From positions 248,001 through 312,000 of the forward strand of contig CAJXKC010000002.1 in NCBI GenBank assembly GCA_913055685.1: a stretch of DNA of 64,000 nt. Direction: 5' to 3'. Below are positions 9,101 to 16,816 of this stretch, piece by piece. The notes under the pieces are model-generated. The model did not search any database, was not told where the DNA came from, and saw nothing but the letters and a program-made list of their open reading frames with translations. Every line of letters begins with the position of its first letter. Positions within the stretch are counted from its first letter, which is position 1. Origin of the DNA: an uncultured Flavobacteriales bacterium. GTDB lineage: Bacteria; Bacteroidota; Bacteroidia; Flavobacteriales; Schleiferiaceae. The translations under genes and the position numbers were made by a program.

Positions 9101-10556
9101 CCGTATTCTCATAAATAATCAGCGGATAGCCTTTCCTGACTTGTCATTGCGAGACACCAAATATGGAACTGAGGGAATTTTAAGGGGAGAGGTTCGACAC
9201 CATAATTTCCAGGACTTCTTCATCGATTTATATTTCCTTGCCGATGAATTATTGGTGTTAAATACTACATCCGAATTAGGAGACGCCTATTACGGAACGG
9301 CATATGCTTCAGGAAGAATTGATATTAAAGGTCCACCCAGTAATGTTCAGGTATTGGCGAATGTGAGTTCGGCCCGGAAGACAAACTTCAATATTCCCAT
9401 TGGTGGCGCTACTGAGGTGAAGAATTCAGGATATGTTAACTTCTTACCGCCGCCATCTAAAGAGGACTCCATTAGCATTCTAGATTATAATTTTGATCTT
9501 GATGAAGGGGTTTCCTTAGACTTCGATATTGATGTAAATAATAATGCACGTGTAAGTATCATTCTCAATGAAAGCACTGGTAACAAGCTAAATGCCAGTG
9601 GTGAAGGGCTTATTAAAATGAAGTTAGAGCCCAATAAAGACCTCGAGTTATTCGGAACCTATACCGTTAATAAAGGAGAATATCAATTTAATATCGAAGG
9701 CCTCTTTCGTAAAGACTTTGTCGTTCAACGTGGGGGAACAGTAGTGTGGAATGGTGATCCCTATCAAGCTCGACTAGATTTAACGGCCGTATATTCTACT
9801 AAGGCCAATCCCGCGGTGATAACCGGTGAAAGTAATGGCGTCACCACCCCCGTAGAAGTTTATCTGTATATCAGCGGGGTTTTAACTAACCCTGAGATTT
9901 CATTCGCTGTAGAATTACCGAGAGCAAGTTCTTCTACTCAGTCAATTTTAAGTAATCGCCTTAATACCGAGCAAGCCATTAATCAGCAGGTGTTTAGTCT
10001 ATTGGCCTTTAATAGCTTCACCCCACCAAGCAATTTCTTTGCCGGGGCTCAATCTGGGATCAACCAGTGGGATATCATTGCCAACCAGGCCGCTGCTTTC
10101 TTGAATAAGTTTACCGGAGATTATCGCGTAAGTCTTTCCTATCAGCCGGCTACGGAAGCGGGTGCCGATCCAGCCGCCACAGGAGTTAGTAATGAAGAAT
10201 TAGAGGTGGGCTTGTCTAAGAACTTTTTCGACGAAAGACTTACGGTTAACTCTTCGGTAGAAGTGCCGCTCAATGAAAACAATAACGGAATTGCTGGTGA
10301 TTTTGAACTGATTTATAGTTTAACTGAAGACGGAAGGATTAGAGCTAAAGCCTTCAATCGTTCGGTGGATAACCGTTTCAGTGTTAATATTTCTCAGCAA
10401 CAGCTGTACCAACAGGGTATGGGACTCTCTTTTAAAACTGACTTTAATACCTACTCAGAGATTTGGCAACGAATTTTAGGAAAGGCTAAAGAAGAGGAAA
10501 ACGCGGAAACAACGAAAGAAGAAGCTAAAGCTGATGGCGACCCAAGCTTAGATTAG
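6195..10556 (+). CDS. TamB-like translocation/assembly module protein (DUF490)
   Basis: At least 1453 residues. The protein belongs to the TamB/AsmA-like family that bridges inner and outer membrane and helps deliver lipids or outer-membrane proteins. The body is a very long series of beta-strand repeats; the conserved C-terminal DUF490/TamB domain occupies roughly residues 960-1430, with QAINQQVFSLLAFNSF, LEVGLSKNFFDERLTV and GDFELIYSLTEDGRIRAKAF. The only usual start codon in frame before the first conserved part is the TTG at 6195, but that start cuts the membrane anchor in half. The frame is open back to 6120 and reads IKILSRTILIFIGFLLLALV upstream, so translation probably begins at an ATT (6144) or ATC (6132). 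The gene is divergent from tsaD and overlaps the rnz stop by 4 nt. Confidence 0.9.
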   Translation: MALVFSLPMVQNYAAKKATTYLKSSIGLEIQLRRFSYQFPNRIHLEGALVPDFKGDTLFYAGSLDADFKAYGSFSETFHFNRLIGDSLYCYMTAYPEGDNMMKFVELFESDEPSDPNAVFNLVVDALDLSNSRYYLRELPDSGDLAFYWDDINGSFQRFFVSGREVGAEVERLRFRDSTGFTVRNLSSSVIYGDRGIRAKNLDLTTDRSYLKGDVDLIYQQADDFLDFINAVNLEGEIENASVHPLDIQYFADAYPAFPTARLKGKFKGPVNDLVLTDIELSAWDKLKAEGDLRLSDLDQGAQLSFYTDGFSVQALGSEVQGIVDLFSESELPRFIEDTDLFKWEGSFQGTLYDFNTFSRLESNLVAADLRMKVANLSDWDAVTYNGNVQVDRCALNKFSANADFGNLSARLQLNGQGLDPATMSSAVKGNINTLNFKAYNYHGISINGDIAEGQFDGNLSARDPNLRFDFIGKASFIADTSQFDFRLKVDSANLFAINLVDDSLAQYRGFIDIDFRALNFDDWEGQIALRESEYHNARKDHYIQDIEILSMSLDTAKQLVIASDIMEGRIYGKYTLAGLQGVFSNTYKKFTSPNRYRSRDSLRQAFNYELELKNTSLLSQLLVPKLLVEPGTQIKGAYHYKNDELDLELMSQAIRFQEHTLTDIQLDFQSSYRYNTLNFTTNSYLYKNGQIEVDSLHFQNSFVDDSLQYRLKLILRDSIDTYAGFKGRAVLMDTNAFLVSFDSSGFNLGKKHFSLNPDSKMRVDSNGLSFDWFQLNGEELKAEISGFVSSDPNRILQANVQNLNLELINYFLANKKIKARGYLNANVIATELLGEPKFLSDLSIDTLEFNDVLLGRLSLNTDFDYYKQTVFLDGSMNLGDLTTLDLEGFYETSKQGSLDVNFNFNRFRLAALEPFASPIAENLRGLMNGDLRLYGKVDDPDIDGELFLPKTALTVSFLQTDYNLVNNPRILINNQRIAFPDLSLRDTKYGTEGILRGEVRHHNFQDFFIDLYFLADELLVLNTTSELGDAYYGTAYASGRIDIKGPPSNVQVLANVSSARKTNFNIPIGGATEVKNSGYVNFLPPPSKEDSISILDYNFDLDEGVSLDFDIDVNNNARVSIILNESTGNKLNASGEGLIKMKLEPNKDLELFGTYTVNKGEYQFNIEGLFRKDFVVQRGGTVVWNGDPYQARLDLTAVYSTKANPAVITGESNGVTTPVEVYLYISGVLTNPEISFAVELPRASSSTQSILSNRLNTEQAINQQVFSLLAFNSFTPPSNFFAGAQSGINQWDIIANQAAAFLNKFTGDYRVSLSYQPATEAGADPAATGVSNEELEVGLSKNFFDERLTVNSSVEVPLNENNNGIAGDFELIYSLTEDGRIRAKAFNRSVDNRFSVNISQQQLYQQGMGLSFKTDFNTYSEIWQRILGKAKEEENAETTKEEAKADGDPSLD

Positions 10557-11512
10557 TACTTACTTTCCTTTTCCATTTGTAATGACTCGCGATCGCGATT
10601 TAGGTAAAAACGATAACCTTCTCGGGCCTCATAAGACCGCTTAAAAATAGTTCTAGCCTCTTCGATGATAGGGTCCAAGTTTCTATAGCGAGCCGAGAAA
10701 TGACCTAAAAGGAGGTAGCGAGCGTCGCAGATTTCAGCAATTTCTGCTGCTTGTTCTGCCGTACTGTGGGTAGTTGCCAAGGCTCTTTCACGGTCCTTAT
10801 TGAGAAAGGTTGCTTCGTGATAGAGGAGGTCTACTCCCTTGAAATAGCGGTGTAGGTGTTTTACGGGCAGGGTATCGCTACAATAGGCATAAGAGAAGGC
10901 TGCTGGTGGGTCTAGGGTAAGTTCTTCGTTAGGGTATCGTTTCCCCCTTTTGTCCAGCCAATCTTTACCATTTTTTATCCCTCTAATTTCCGCAACAGGA
11001 ATGTCTAGCTTTTCCAAAAGCTCCTTATTCATTTTTCGCGGTCTCGCTTTTTCCTGAAAATAAAAACCAAAACAATCCACACTATGTCTTAAGGGAAAAG
11101 AGTGAACTTCTAATTGCTCACTTTCGTAGATGAGCGTTTTGCTGTTTTTATTAAGCGGGTGAAATTTTAGGGGGTACTGGATTTTAGCCTGAGTCATTTT
11201 TAGAAAAGTACGCAGCACCTCTTCTAATTCTTGCGGTCCATAAAGGTGCACCGCCTGCTGTCTTTCCAAGAGTTGAAGGCTAGTAAGCAGAGGAATGAGT
11301 CCATAGAAATGGTCGCCGTGCAAATGACTAATTAAAATATGCTTGATTCGCGAGAACCCAATCCGATGCTGGCGTAGCTTTACTTGCGTGCCTTCACCGC
11401 AATCAATTAAGAAGTGCTCATCAGCAATGCTTAGGAACTGGGCACTCGGACTGCGGTTGCTGAGTGGAATTGCAGAAGAAGAGCCAAGTATACTTAAGCT
11501 AATTTGCTCCAT
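10553..11512 (-). CDS. rnz: Ribonuclease Z
   Basis: 319 residues, metallo-beta-lactamase fold, tRNA 3'-end processing endonuclease. Motifs: FLIDCGEGTQ at about residues 34-43, the zinc-binding SHLHGDH at 62-68, the central LRHS, then YCSDTLP, LYHEATF, THSTAEQAAEIA and LLGHFSARY, all in family order. Length is that of the short bacterial form. The stop codon is interlocked with that of the TamB-like gene in the tetramer TTAG (10553-10556). The start overlaps the pyrB stop by 1 nt (TAATG arrangement), so it is co-transcribed with pyrR-pyrB. Confidence 0.94.
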   Translation of the reverse strand: MEQISLSILGSSSAIPLSNRSPSAQFLSIADEHFLIDCGEGTQVKLRQHRIGFSRIKHILISHLHGDHFYGLIPLLTSLQLLERQQAVHLYGPQELEEVLRTFLKMTQAKIQYPLKFHPLNKNSKTLIYESEQLEVHSFPLRHSVDCFGFYFQEKARPRKMNKELLEKLDIPVAEIRGIKNGKDWLDKRGKRYPNEELTLDPPAAFSYAYCSDTLPVKHLHRYFKGVDLLYHEATFLNKDRERALATTHSTAEQAAEIAEICDARYLLLGHFSARYRNLDPIIEEARTIFKRSYEAREGYRFYLNRDRESLQMEKESKY

Positions 11513-12453
11513 TAAGCTTTAAAGTTCATCTCCTTTTTAGCGGCTAGAAGGTACATAACCGCCATGCGAATGGCTACGCCATTTTCGACCTGATTGAGGA
11601 TGATGCTCTGATCACTATCGGCAACATCCGTGCTAATTTCGACCCCTCTATTAATCGGTCCCGGGTGCATGATTACAATCTTTTGACCAAGAGAATCCAG
11701 TAAGGCCTTGTCAATACCATATTGTTGCGTGTATTCACGAATACTTGGGAAGTATTTTAGGTCTTGGCGTTCGTGCTGAACTCTAAGCATATTAGCCACA
11801 TCGCACCACTCCAATGTCTCCCTTAAATTGAAACTTTGTTTTACTCCAAGACTTTCGATATGCTTGGGTATTAAGGTGCTGGGGCCGCATACTCGCACTT
11901 CGGCGCCCATTTTTTGTAGGCACAGGATATTAGATAGGGCTACTCTGGAGTGTAGAATATCTCCTACGATGGCAATTTTTTTCCCTTCTAAGCTTCCTAA
12001 ACGTTCTTGGATGGAAAAGGCATCTAAAAGCGCTTGTGTGGGGTGCTCATGGGCGCCATCTCCAGCATTTACAATGATACTGTCCACGTTTTGCGATAGG
12101 AAGTAGGCGGCTCCCGGTTTGGGATGGCGCATTACAACCATATCGACCTTCATGCTTAAAATGTTATTTACGGTATCGATAAGAGTTTCACCTTTGGAAA
12201 CCGAAGAGCTTGCGGCAGAAAAGTTTATCACATCCGCCGAAAGGCGTTTCTCTGCTAGCTCGAAAGATAAACGGGTACGGGTGCTATTCTCAAAAAATAA
12301 ATTGGCGACGGTAATATCTCGTAAAGAAGGAACCTTTTTTATGGGTCGATTAATAACCTCTTTAAATTGCTTTGCCGTATCGAAGATGAGCTGAATATCG
12401 GAGCTCTGTAGGTATTTTATGCCTAATAGGTGATTTACACTTAATTCACTCAT
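11512..12453 (-). CDS. pyrB: Aspartate carbamoyltransferase catalytic subunit
   Basis: 313 residues. It catalyses carbamoyl phosphate plus aspartate to N-carbamoyl-aspartate in de novo pyrimidine synthesis. The carbamoyl-phosphate loop ENSTRTRLSFE (S57-T58-R59-T60) is intact, as are MRHPKPG, NAGDGAHEHPTQALLD, the IVGDILHSRVA segment and HPGPINRGVEI. No pyrI regulatory subunit is seen next to it, so it is probably a regulatory-subunit-free enzyme. It overlaps pyrR by 8 nt upstream and rnz by 1 nt downstream, which fits a pyrR-pyrB-rnz operon. Confidence 0.96.
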   Translation of the reverse strand: MSELSVNHLLGIKYLQSSDIQLIFDTAKQFKEVINRPIKKVPSLRDITVANLFFENSTRTRLSFELAEKRLSADVINFSAASSSVSKGETLIDTVNNILSMKVDMVVMRHPKPGAAYFLSQNVDSIIVNAGDGAHEHPTQALLDAFSIQERLGSLEGKKIAIVGDILHSRVALSNILCLQKMGAEVRVCGPSTLIPKHIESLGVKQSFNLRETLEWCDVANMLRVQHERQDLKYFPSIREYTQQYGIDKALLDSLGQKIVIMHPGPINRGVEISTDVADSDQSIILNQVENGVAIRMAVMYLLAAKKEMNFKA

Positions 12454-12994
12454 GGATTCCTTTTTCTAGATAAACTGCATCTTCGGAAGCATTGATATCT
12501 TGCCATTCCACCGATACTCTATCGCCCGCCAAGCTATCTACTTGTTCGCCCACATAATCGGGTTGAATAGGTAGTTCGCGGCTAAATCTGCGATCTATGA
12601 GTACCAGTAATTCTATTTCGGAAGGTCGGCCAAAGGATTGCACTGCATCCATAGCCGAGCGCACACTTCTGCCCGTGTATAAAACATCATCAATAAAGAC
12701 TACTTTTTTACCTTCTAGTAAAACGTCAATTTTGGTCATGCTTGGCTCTAGAGGGCTATCTCTGCGTCGGAAATCGTCGCGAAAAAAGGTGATATCCAAG
12801 GTTCCCGAAGCGAGCTTATTGACTCCATTGGCGTTTAAAATCGCCACTAATTTTTCGAGTACATAGATGCCTCTTGTTTGCAGTCCAATTAGCACCGTAT
12901 TTTGAAAATCGCCGTGGTTCTCAATTAATTGCTGAGCTAAACGATTTAGCGTAATTGAGATACTGCGGGCGTCGAGTAATTTCTTTTTATCCAT
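12446..12994 (-). CDS. pyrR: Bifunctional pyr operon regulator/uracil phosphoribosyltransferase PyrR
   Basis: 182 residues of the type I phosphoribosyltransferase fold. The PRPP-binding loop VVFIDDVLYTGRS (about residues 98-110) and the FFRDDFRRRDSPLEP segment are typical of PyrR rather than Upp. In Firmicutes PyrR binds RNA leaders and causes attenuation. Here only 23 nt separate it from mpl and this gap carries a -7 element, so there is no room for an attenuator in front of the operon; the enzyme role, or a different regulatory mode, is more likely. It overlaps pyrB by 8 nt. Confidence 0.92.
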   Translation of the reverse strand: MDKKKLLDARSISITLNRLAQQLIENHGDFQNTVLIGLQTRGIYVLEKLVAILNANGVNKLASGTLDITFFRDDFRRRDSPLEPSMTKIDVLLEGKKVVFIDDVLYTGRSVRSAMDAVQSFGRPSEIELLVLIDRRFSRELPIQPDYVGEQVDSLAGDRVSVEWQDINASEDAVYLEKGIHE

Positions 12995-13005
12995 AATCGG
13001 CGATA

Positions 13006-13013
13006 CAAAAGTA
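13006..13013 (-). promoter_or_regulatory. -7 promoter element for pyrR-pyrB-rnz
   Basis: TACTTTTG on the minus strand, an exact TAnnTTTG match, 11 nt before the pyrR ATG and inside the 23-nt gap after mpl. It would give the pyr genes their own start with a leader of only a few bases. Confidence 0.5.
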
Positions 13014-13017
13014 CTAA

Positions 13018-14373
13018 TTACTGAAAGTGTTTAGACCAATCGATGCCATCAAAATTCCCAGAGCTCATTAATAAGAGCACTTCATGCTGACCAGCGTTGC
13101 TAAGCACATAGTCCTCTAAAGCCTTACTTTCATCGATAACCTTAATAGCCTCGTTACCAAATGCCTTTTGCACAATTTCGGGACTTAAGGGGGCTAATTT
13201 TTTATGGGCTATTACGGATGGATTAAAGTAAACAATAGCCAGATCTGCGGCATCCATGCTGCCCTTGTATTGCTGAATAAACTCGGCGTTTAAGCTGCTA
13301 AAAGTGTGTAATTCCAGCACGGCCATAATTTTACGGTCGGCATAAGCTTCACGCGTTCCATTTAAAGTAGCTTTAACCTTACTTGGTGCATGAGCGAAGT
13401 CGCGAAAGACCTCAAAGTTTGGTCCTTTAAAAAGTGGTTCTAGGCGTTTTGAAGCACCTTCGAACTCTACAATAGCCTCATAGAACTCTTCATCGGTAAG
13501 GCCCATTTGGCTGCAGATCCATCGTGCGCCCTCCAGATTACTCATGTTATGGGCACCAAAGACTTTTAGATCTAAGTCCCCTTCAAAGGTTTCCAGCACA
13601 AACTTTCGGTTCTCTACATGGTATTTGGGCTTGCCGTAGGGGAACTTTTTTATTTCATTCTTACTTTCTTCCACCACACGTACTACCTCGGGATCATCTT
13701 CATTATAAATAATTAAACCACCCGAATCGATGCATTCCATTAGTAGTTCGAACTGATGAAAATAGTCTTGGTAATTAGGGAAGACATTATAATGGTCCCA
13801 GGCAATGCCTGATAACAAAGCAATATTGGGTTTGTAATGTATAAACTTTGGCCGCGGATCTAGAGGTGAAGAAAGATACTCATCTCCCTCAATGAGCATA
13901 AATTCATTCTCGTCAGTGATTTTAACCATAGTGTCAAAACCTTCGAGCTGGGCGCCCACCATATAATCGCAATCGTGACCATGAAAATTTAAAGCGTGCA
14001 GAATCATGGCTGTAATAGAGGTTTTACCATGACTACCGGTAATAACCACCCGGGTTTTATCTTTTGAGGCCTCATAGAGGTATTCGGGGTAGGAGTAGAC
14101 CGGTATTTTAAGCTCCAGGGCTTTTTTAAGCTCAGGGTTATCAGACCGAGCATGCATACCAACGACCACTAGGTCAAGCGAGGAGTCAATTCGGCTGGCA
14201 TCCCAGCCCATAGTATTGGGAAGTAGACCTTTATTGGCTAAGCGACTACGTGAAGGTTCGAAAACTTCATCATCACTACCGCTTACGCTATGTCCCTGCT
14301 CTGCCAAGGCTAGAGCAAGATTATGCATGGCACTGCCGCCTATGGCAATTAGGTGAATTCTTTGTTTGCTCAT
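13018..14373 (-). CDS. mpl: UDP-N-acetylmuramate:L-alanyl-gamma-D-glutamyl-meso-diaminopimelate ligase (Mpl)
   Basis: 451 residues, Mur ligase family. Mpl re-attaches the recycled tripeptide to UDP-MurNAc in peptidoglycan recycling. The N-terminal Rossmann part (IHLIAIGGSAMHNLA) is followed by the ATP-binding GSHGKTS loop (113-119), a LIEGDEYLSS segment typical of Mpl, LLSGIAWDHYNVFP, and FRDFAHAPSKVKATL in the C-terminal domain. These details separate it from MurC. It stands upstream of pyrR on the same strand. A TAGTTTTG element ends 5 nt before its ATG, so its mRNA is probably leaderless. Confidence 0.93.
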   Translation of the reverse strand: MSKQRIHLIAIGGSAMHNLALALAEQGHSVSGSDDEVFEPSRSRLANKGLLPNTMGWDASRIDSSLDLVVVGMHARSDNPELKKALELKIPVYSYPEYLYEASKDKTRVVITGSHGKTSITAMILHALNFHGHDCDYMVGAQLEGFDTMVKITDENEFMLIEGDEYLSSPLDPRPKFIHYKPNIALLSGIAWDHYNVFPNYQDYFHQFELLMECIDSGGLIIYNEDDPEVVRVVEESKNEIKKFPYGKPKYHVENRKFVLETFEGDLDLKVFGAHNMSNLEGARWICSQMGLTDEEFYEAIVEFEGASKRLEPLFKGPNFEVFRDFAHAPSKVKATLNGTREAYADRKIMAVLELHTFSSLNAEFIQQYKGSMDAADLAIVYFNPSVIAHKKLAPLSPEIVQKAFGNEAIKVIDESKALEDYVLSNAGQHEVLLLMSSGNFDGIDWSKHFQ

Positions 14374-14378
14374 AAGAG

Positions 14379-14386
14379 CAAAACTA
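14379..14386 (-). promoter_or_regulatory. -7 promoter element for mpl
   Basis: TAGTTTTG on the minus strand, an exact TAnnTTTG match, ending 5 nt before the mpl ATG (14373). Expected transcription start is at the start codon. Confidence 0.55.
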
Positions 14387-14391
14387 GCTTA

Positions 14392-15171
14392 TTAGCGGAT
14401 TTCTAGCTTAGCTGTAGCGGATAAGTTTTCCATAAAGCGACGTGCAATATCAAAGTCGCCAGGATTTAAGCTATCTCCCACCTCACTATGAGTTTGAGGC
14501 TCATTGCGCATGTCAATACCCTCGCCATGAGAGAAGAGCTCATCTACAAAAACTACTAGTTCTATCTGGTAAGAAGCGCCTTCTGAAACCTGAAGGTTGA
14601 GCGGGTAACTCTTTACCTGATAAAGGCTGTCTAAACCTGGGTGATAGGCATTAAGAATGTCGGTACTATCTCCATTGAGTTGTCCGCTATTGTCTGATCT
14701 TCCTTCCAGAATTGCAAAGCGGTATTTGAGCATAGTCCAATACATTTGATTGTAAGAGGAAAGGGGATGCTCGTCTGGAAAACTTTCTGGATTGGAATTA
14801 TTTTGATCGGCATCCAATCCAAAGCCTAATTCGAGAGTGCGGTAGGTGTCGGCTTCGATGTCAACCATAAATGCACCAGTTTCAGAATCTCCGACATCTG
14901 CCAATAGTATATCTTTAATCTCTACCCTTCCTTTATCCCCAACTAAGGTAATATTAGACAGATATAGCTTAAACTTCTTAAGGTTGAAGTCATAGCCGGT
15001 GTTCATATAAAGAGTATCTCCAATTTGTGCCGTGGTCGCCCCTTGGTCAATAGCCAAAGCAGTGCTAAACTTTAAACTAGCTTGCTTTTCCTCCTCCTTG
15101 CTTTTCCGACAATTGGTGGCGATAAACAGGAGGGAAAGAACGATTAGGACGGTATGAAGATACTTTTTCAT
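14392..15171 (-). CDS. MbnP-like copper-binding-type lipoprotein
   Basis: 259 residues. The start MKKYLHTVLIVLSLLF gives a lipoprotein signal peptide with a cysteine at ATNCRKS; a longer frame up to 15228 overlaps the previous gene and is unlikely. The mature part shows the MbnP pattern: FKKFKLYLSNITL-like text (here NLKKFKLYLSNITLVG), LLADVGDSET, FGLDADQN, HPLSSYNQMYWTMLKYRFAILEGR and a late FVDELFSHGEGID. MbnP was described as the partner of the diheme peroxidase MbnH in methanobactin loci, and relatives are common in Bacteroidota. No MbnH-type cytochrome is next to it here. It follows another lipoprotein gene by 5 nt, so the pair is an operon. Confidence 0.75.
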   Translation of the reverse strand: MKKYLHTVLIVLSLLFIATNCRKSKEEEKQASLKFSTALAIDQGATTAQIGDTLYMNTGYDFNLKKFKLYLSNITLVGDKGRVEIKDILLADVGDSETGAFMVDIEADTYRTLELGFGLDADQNNSNPESFPDEHPLSSYNQMYWTMLKYRFAILEGRSDNSGQLNGDSTDILNAYHPGLDSLYQVKSYPLNLQVSEGASYQIELVVFVDELFSHGEGIDMRNEPQTHSEVGDSLNPGDFDIARRFMENLSATAKLEIR

Positions 15172-15176
15172 CAAAT

Positions 15177-15920
15177 TTAGAATACGCCAATTTGTAGACT
15201 GTCGCGCATAATTTCGGCGATAGTCCAATCTTGATTATCAAAGAAATCACTCTTAACCTCTTGCACTGCGGCAAGATTTACGTGATGAAGAATCGGTTTC
15301 ACATTAGCCAAAAGGAAAATGGCGATGTTTTGAGAATTGTCAACCGAAAAATAACGGGTTTCACTTACGGCCGTATCCGCTAGGAAAAAGGTTCCTAAAG
15401 TGTATTGAACCGGCAGGAATACAGAGTCGGTTGGAGGTTTACTGGGGTCGAAAATACGTCCCTTAATGGTGAAGAAGTTTACGCCCAAACCGTCTCTGCG
15501 CACCAGGGTTGGATCGAGCTTGTTTAGCTCCTGAATATCATCTACTAAAATAGAATCACCACCATAGCGCACTTCAAACTGACCATAATAGCCTCCCGCA
15601 GGAATTAATCCACCTTTACCTCTTGGCCAAGTATTGTCTAAATGTATCCAGTTTTTAGCCGTATCAATCGATTCTTCCGAATCGGCAGGATTAAAGATGA
15701 TATTATCTACAAGTAGTCCCACCGAATCGATGTAGAACTGTACCCCTTGAGAATTGGTGTAAATGGAATCGTATTTAATCGGTTCCTCACCATAATAGGT
15801 CAGAAGCGTGACATCAATATTATCGGTAGGAGGAATATCTTCCACTACTACAAGGTTGTCTTCCTTACAGGCAGCGAATAAAATTAGGGATAATCCGAGT
15901 AAGCCAATCAGCTTTTTCAT
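15177..15920 (-). CDS. Lipoprotein of unknown function, possibly a distant MbnP relative
   Basis: 247 residues. A lipoprotein signal peptide is clear (MKKLIGLLGLSLILFAACKED). I do not recognise the family with confidence. The middle has FYIDSVGLLVDNIIF, WIHLDNTW and a glycine-rich GGYYGQFEVRYGG stretch, and later FFTIKGRIFD and FFLADTAV. The layout (short N-terminal strand, a strand resembling the LYLSNI strand of MbnP, late hydrophobic NIAIFLLANV) and the tandem position make it a candidate divergent paralogue of its neighbour. No cysteine or histidine cluster suggests a metal site. It probably heads the two-gene operon. Confidence 0.6.
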   Translation of the reverse strand: MKKLIGLLGLSLILFAACKEDNLVVVEDIPPTDNIDVTLLTYYGEEPIKYDSIYTNSQGVQFYIDSVGLLVDNIIFNPADSEESIDTAKNWIHLDNTWPRGKGGLIPAGGYYGQFEVRYGGDSILVDDIQELNKLDPTLVRRDGLGVNFFTIKGRIFDPSKPPTDSVFLPVQYTLGTFFLADTAVSETRYFSVDNSQNIAIFLLANVKPILHHVNLAAVQEVKSDFFDNQDWTIAEIMRDSLQIGVF

Positions 15921-15998
15921 GGGGGGAAATTCTTAATAATTCTGTATATAATCAGTGATTTGGGTCGCCTAAGTTAATTAAATAACGAATCGAAATGC

Positions 15999-16775
15999 CT
16001 AAGCGTTGGAAGCCTCAAGATCTTCCTCTATTTTTTTCATGGTATTGTAATCCTCACTTTGCTCGATGCTATCCATTATTTGTTCTAAAATAGCGGCAGA
16101 ATCCTTAGTGTAATCTATGTCTAATGGATCCTTAAAACGAATGGATAAATCCACTCCCTTCTTTTTCAGGAATAGTCCTTTTTTATCAAAAGCTCTCCGG
16201 AAGCCATCTACGACTACGGGAATTACAATCGGTTTAGTCTCTTTTATGATATGTGCAGTGCCCTTACGACCATTCACAAAGGGAGTGGTGGTGCCTTGAG
16301 GGAAGGTAATTACCCAACCGTTTTCAAGGGCGGTGAAGATTTTCTTGATATCTCCTGGATCCACCCCACGGTTGACCATCTTCCCAGCCGATCTCCAAGT
16401 ACGCTTGATAGAAACGGAACCCACATAGGCGAATAATTTGGGTAAGATGCCGGCAGACATCGTTTCTAAGGCAGCGATGAAATAAATATTCATCTTCGGG
16501 TTTAAGACAAAGAAGGGGAAGTTAATACGGTCATAAATTCCCCATTTTGCACAACAGAATACCTGATACATGCCAGTTACATCAGCGAAGTAAGTTTGAT
16601 GATTACTCACGAAGAGGACATTTTTCTTTTGCAGTCCTTTAAGAACATGGCTACCGCTAACCTGGGTTTTATTAGCAATATTAAAGCGGTAATAGGCTAT
16701 TGAGCCAAATACAAAAATTAGCAGGCGCTTAATAAGAAGTGAATTGCCAAAAGCGTCACGAAATCGTATCCTCAT
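15999..16775 (-). CDS. 1-acyl-sn-glycerol-3-phosphate acyltransferase-like protein (PlsC family)
   Basis: 258-residue membrane-associated acyltransferase of the PlsC superfamily, likely acting in phospholipid or aminolipid synthesis. The active-site region reads SNHQTYFADVTG: histidine and aspartate are separated by five residues rather than the canonical four (H-x4-D). The second motif is FPQGTTTPF, with glutamine in place of the usual glutamate of FPEGT. Later PIVIPVVVDGFRRAF matches motif IV. The N-terminus has a hydrophobic stretch near residues 12-28. The start MRIRFRDAF at 16775 is preferred to a TTG at 16796 that lies inside the -7 element. Acceptor substrate is not certain. Confidence 0.8.
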   Translation of the reverse strand: MRIRFRDAFGNSLLIKRLLIFVFGSIAYYRFNIANKTQVSGSHVLKGLQKKNVLFVSNHQTYFADVTGMYQVFCCAKWGIYDRINFPFFVLNPKMNIYFIAALETMSAGILPKLFAYVGSVSIKRTWRSAGKMVNRGVDPGDIKKIFTALENGWVITFPQGTTTPFVNGRKGTAHIIKETKPIVIPVVVDGFRRAFDKKGLFLKKKGVDLSIRFKDPLDIDYTKDSAAILEQIMDSIEQSEDYNTMKKIEEDLEASNA

Positions 16776-16793
16776 AAATGTATACCTGATTTG

Positions 16794-16801
16794 CAAATAT
16801 A
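16794..16801 (-). promoter_or_regulatory. -7 promoter element for the PlsC-like gene
   Basis: TATATTTG on the minus strand, an exact TAnnTTTG match, 18 nt before the chosen ATG at 16775. Confidence 0.5.
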
Positions 16802-16816
16802 CACGGCTTGGAGAAT

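Noticed and set aside
12995-13017. PyrR-type RNA attenuator in front of pyrR
   Set aside because: The gap is only 23 nt and shows no hairpin.
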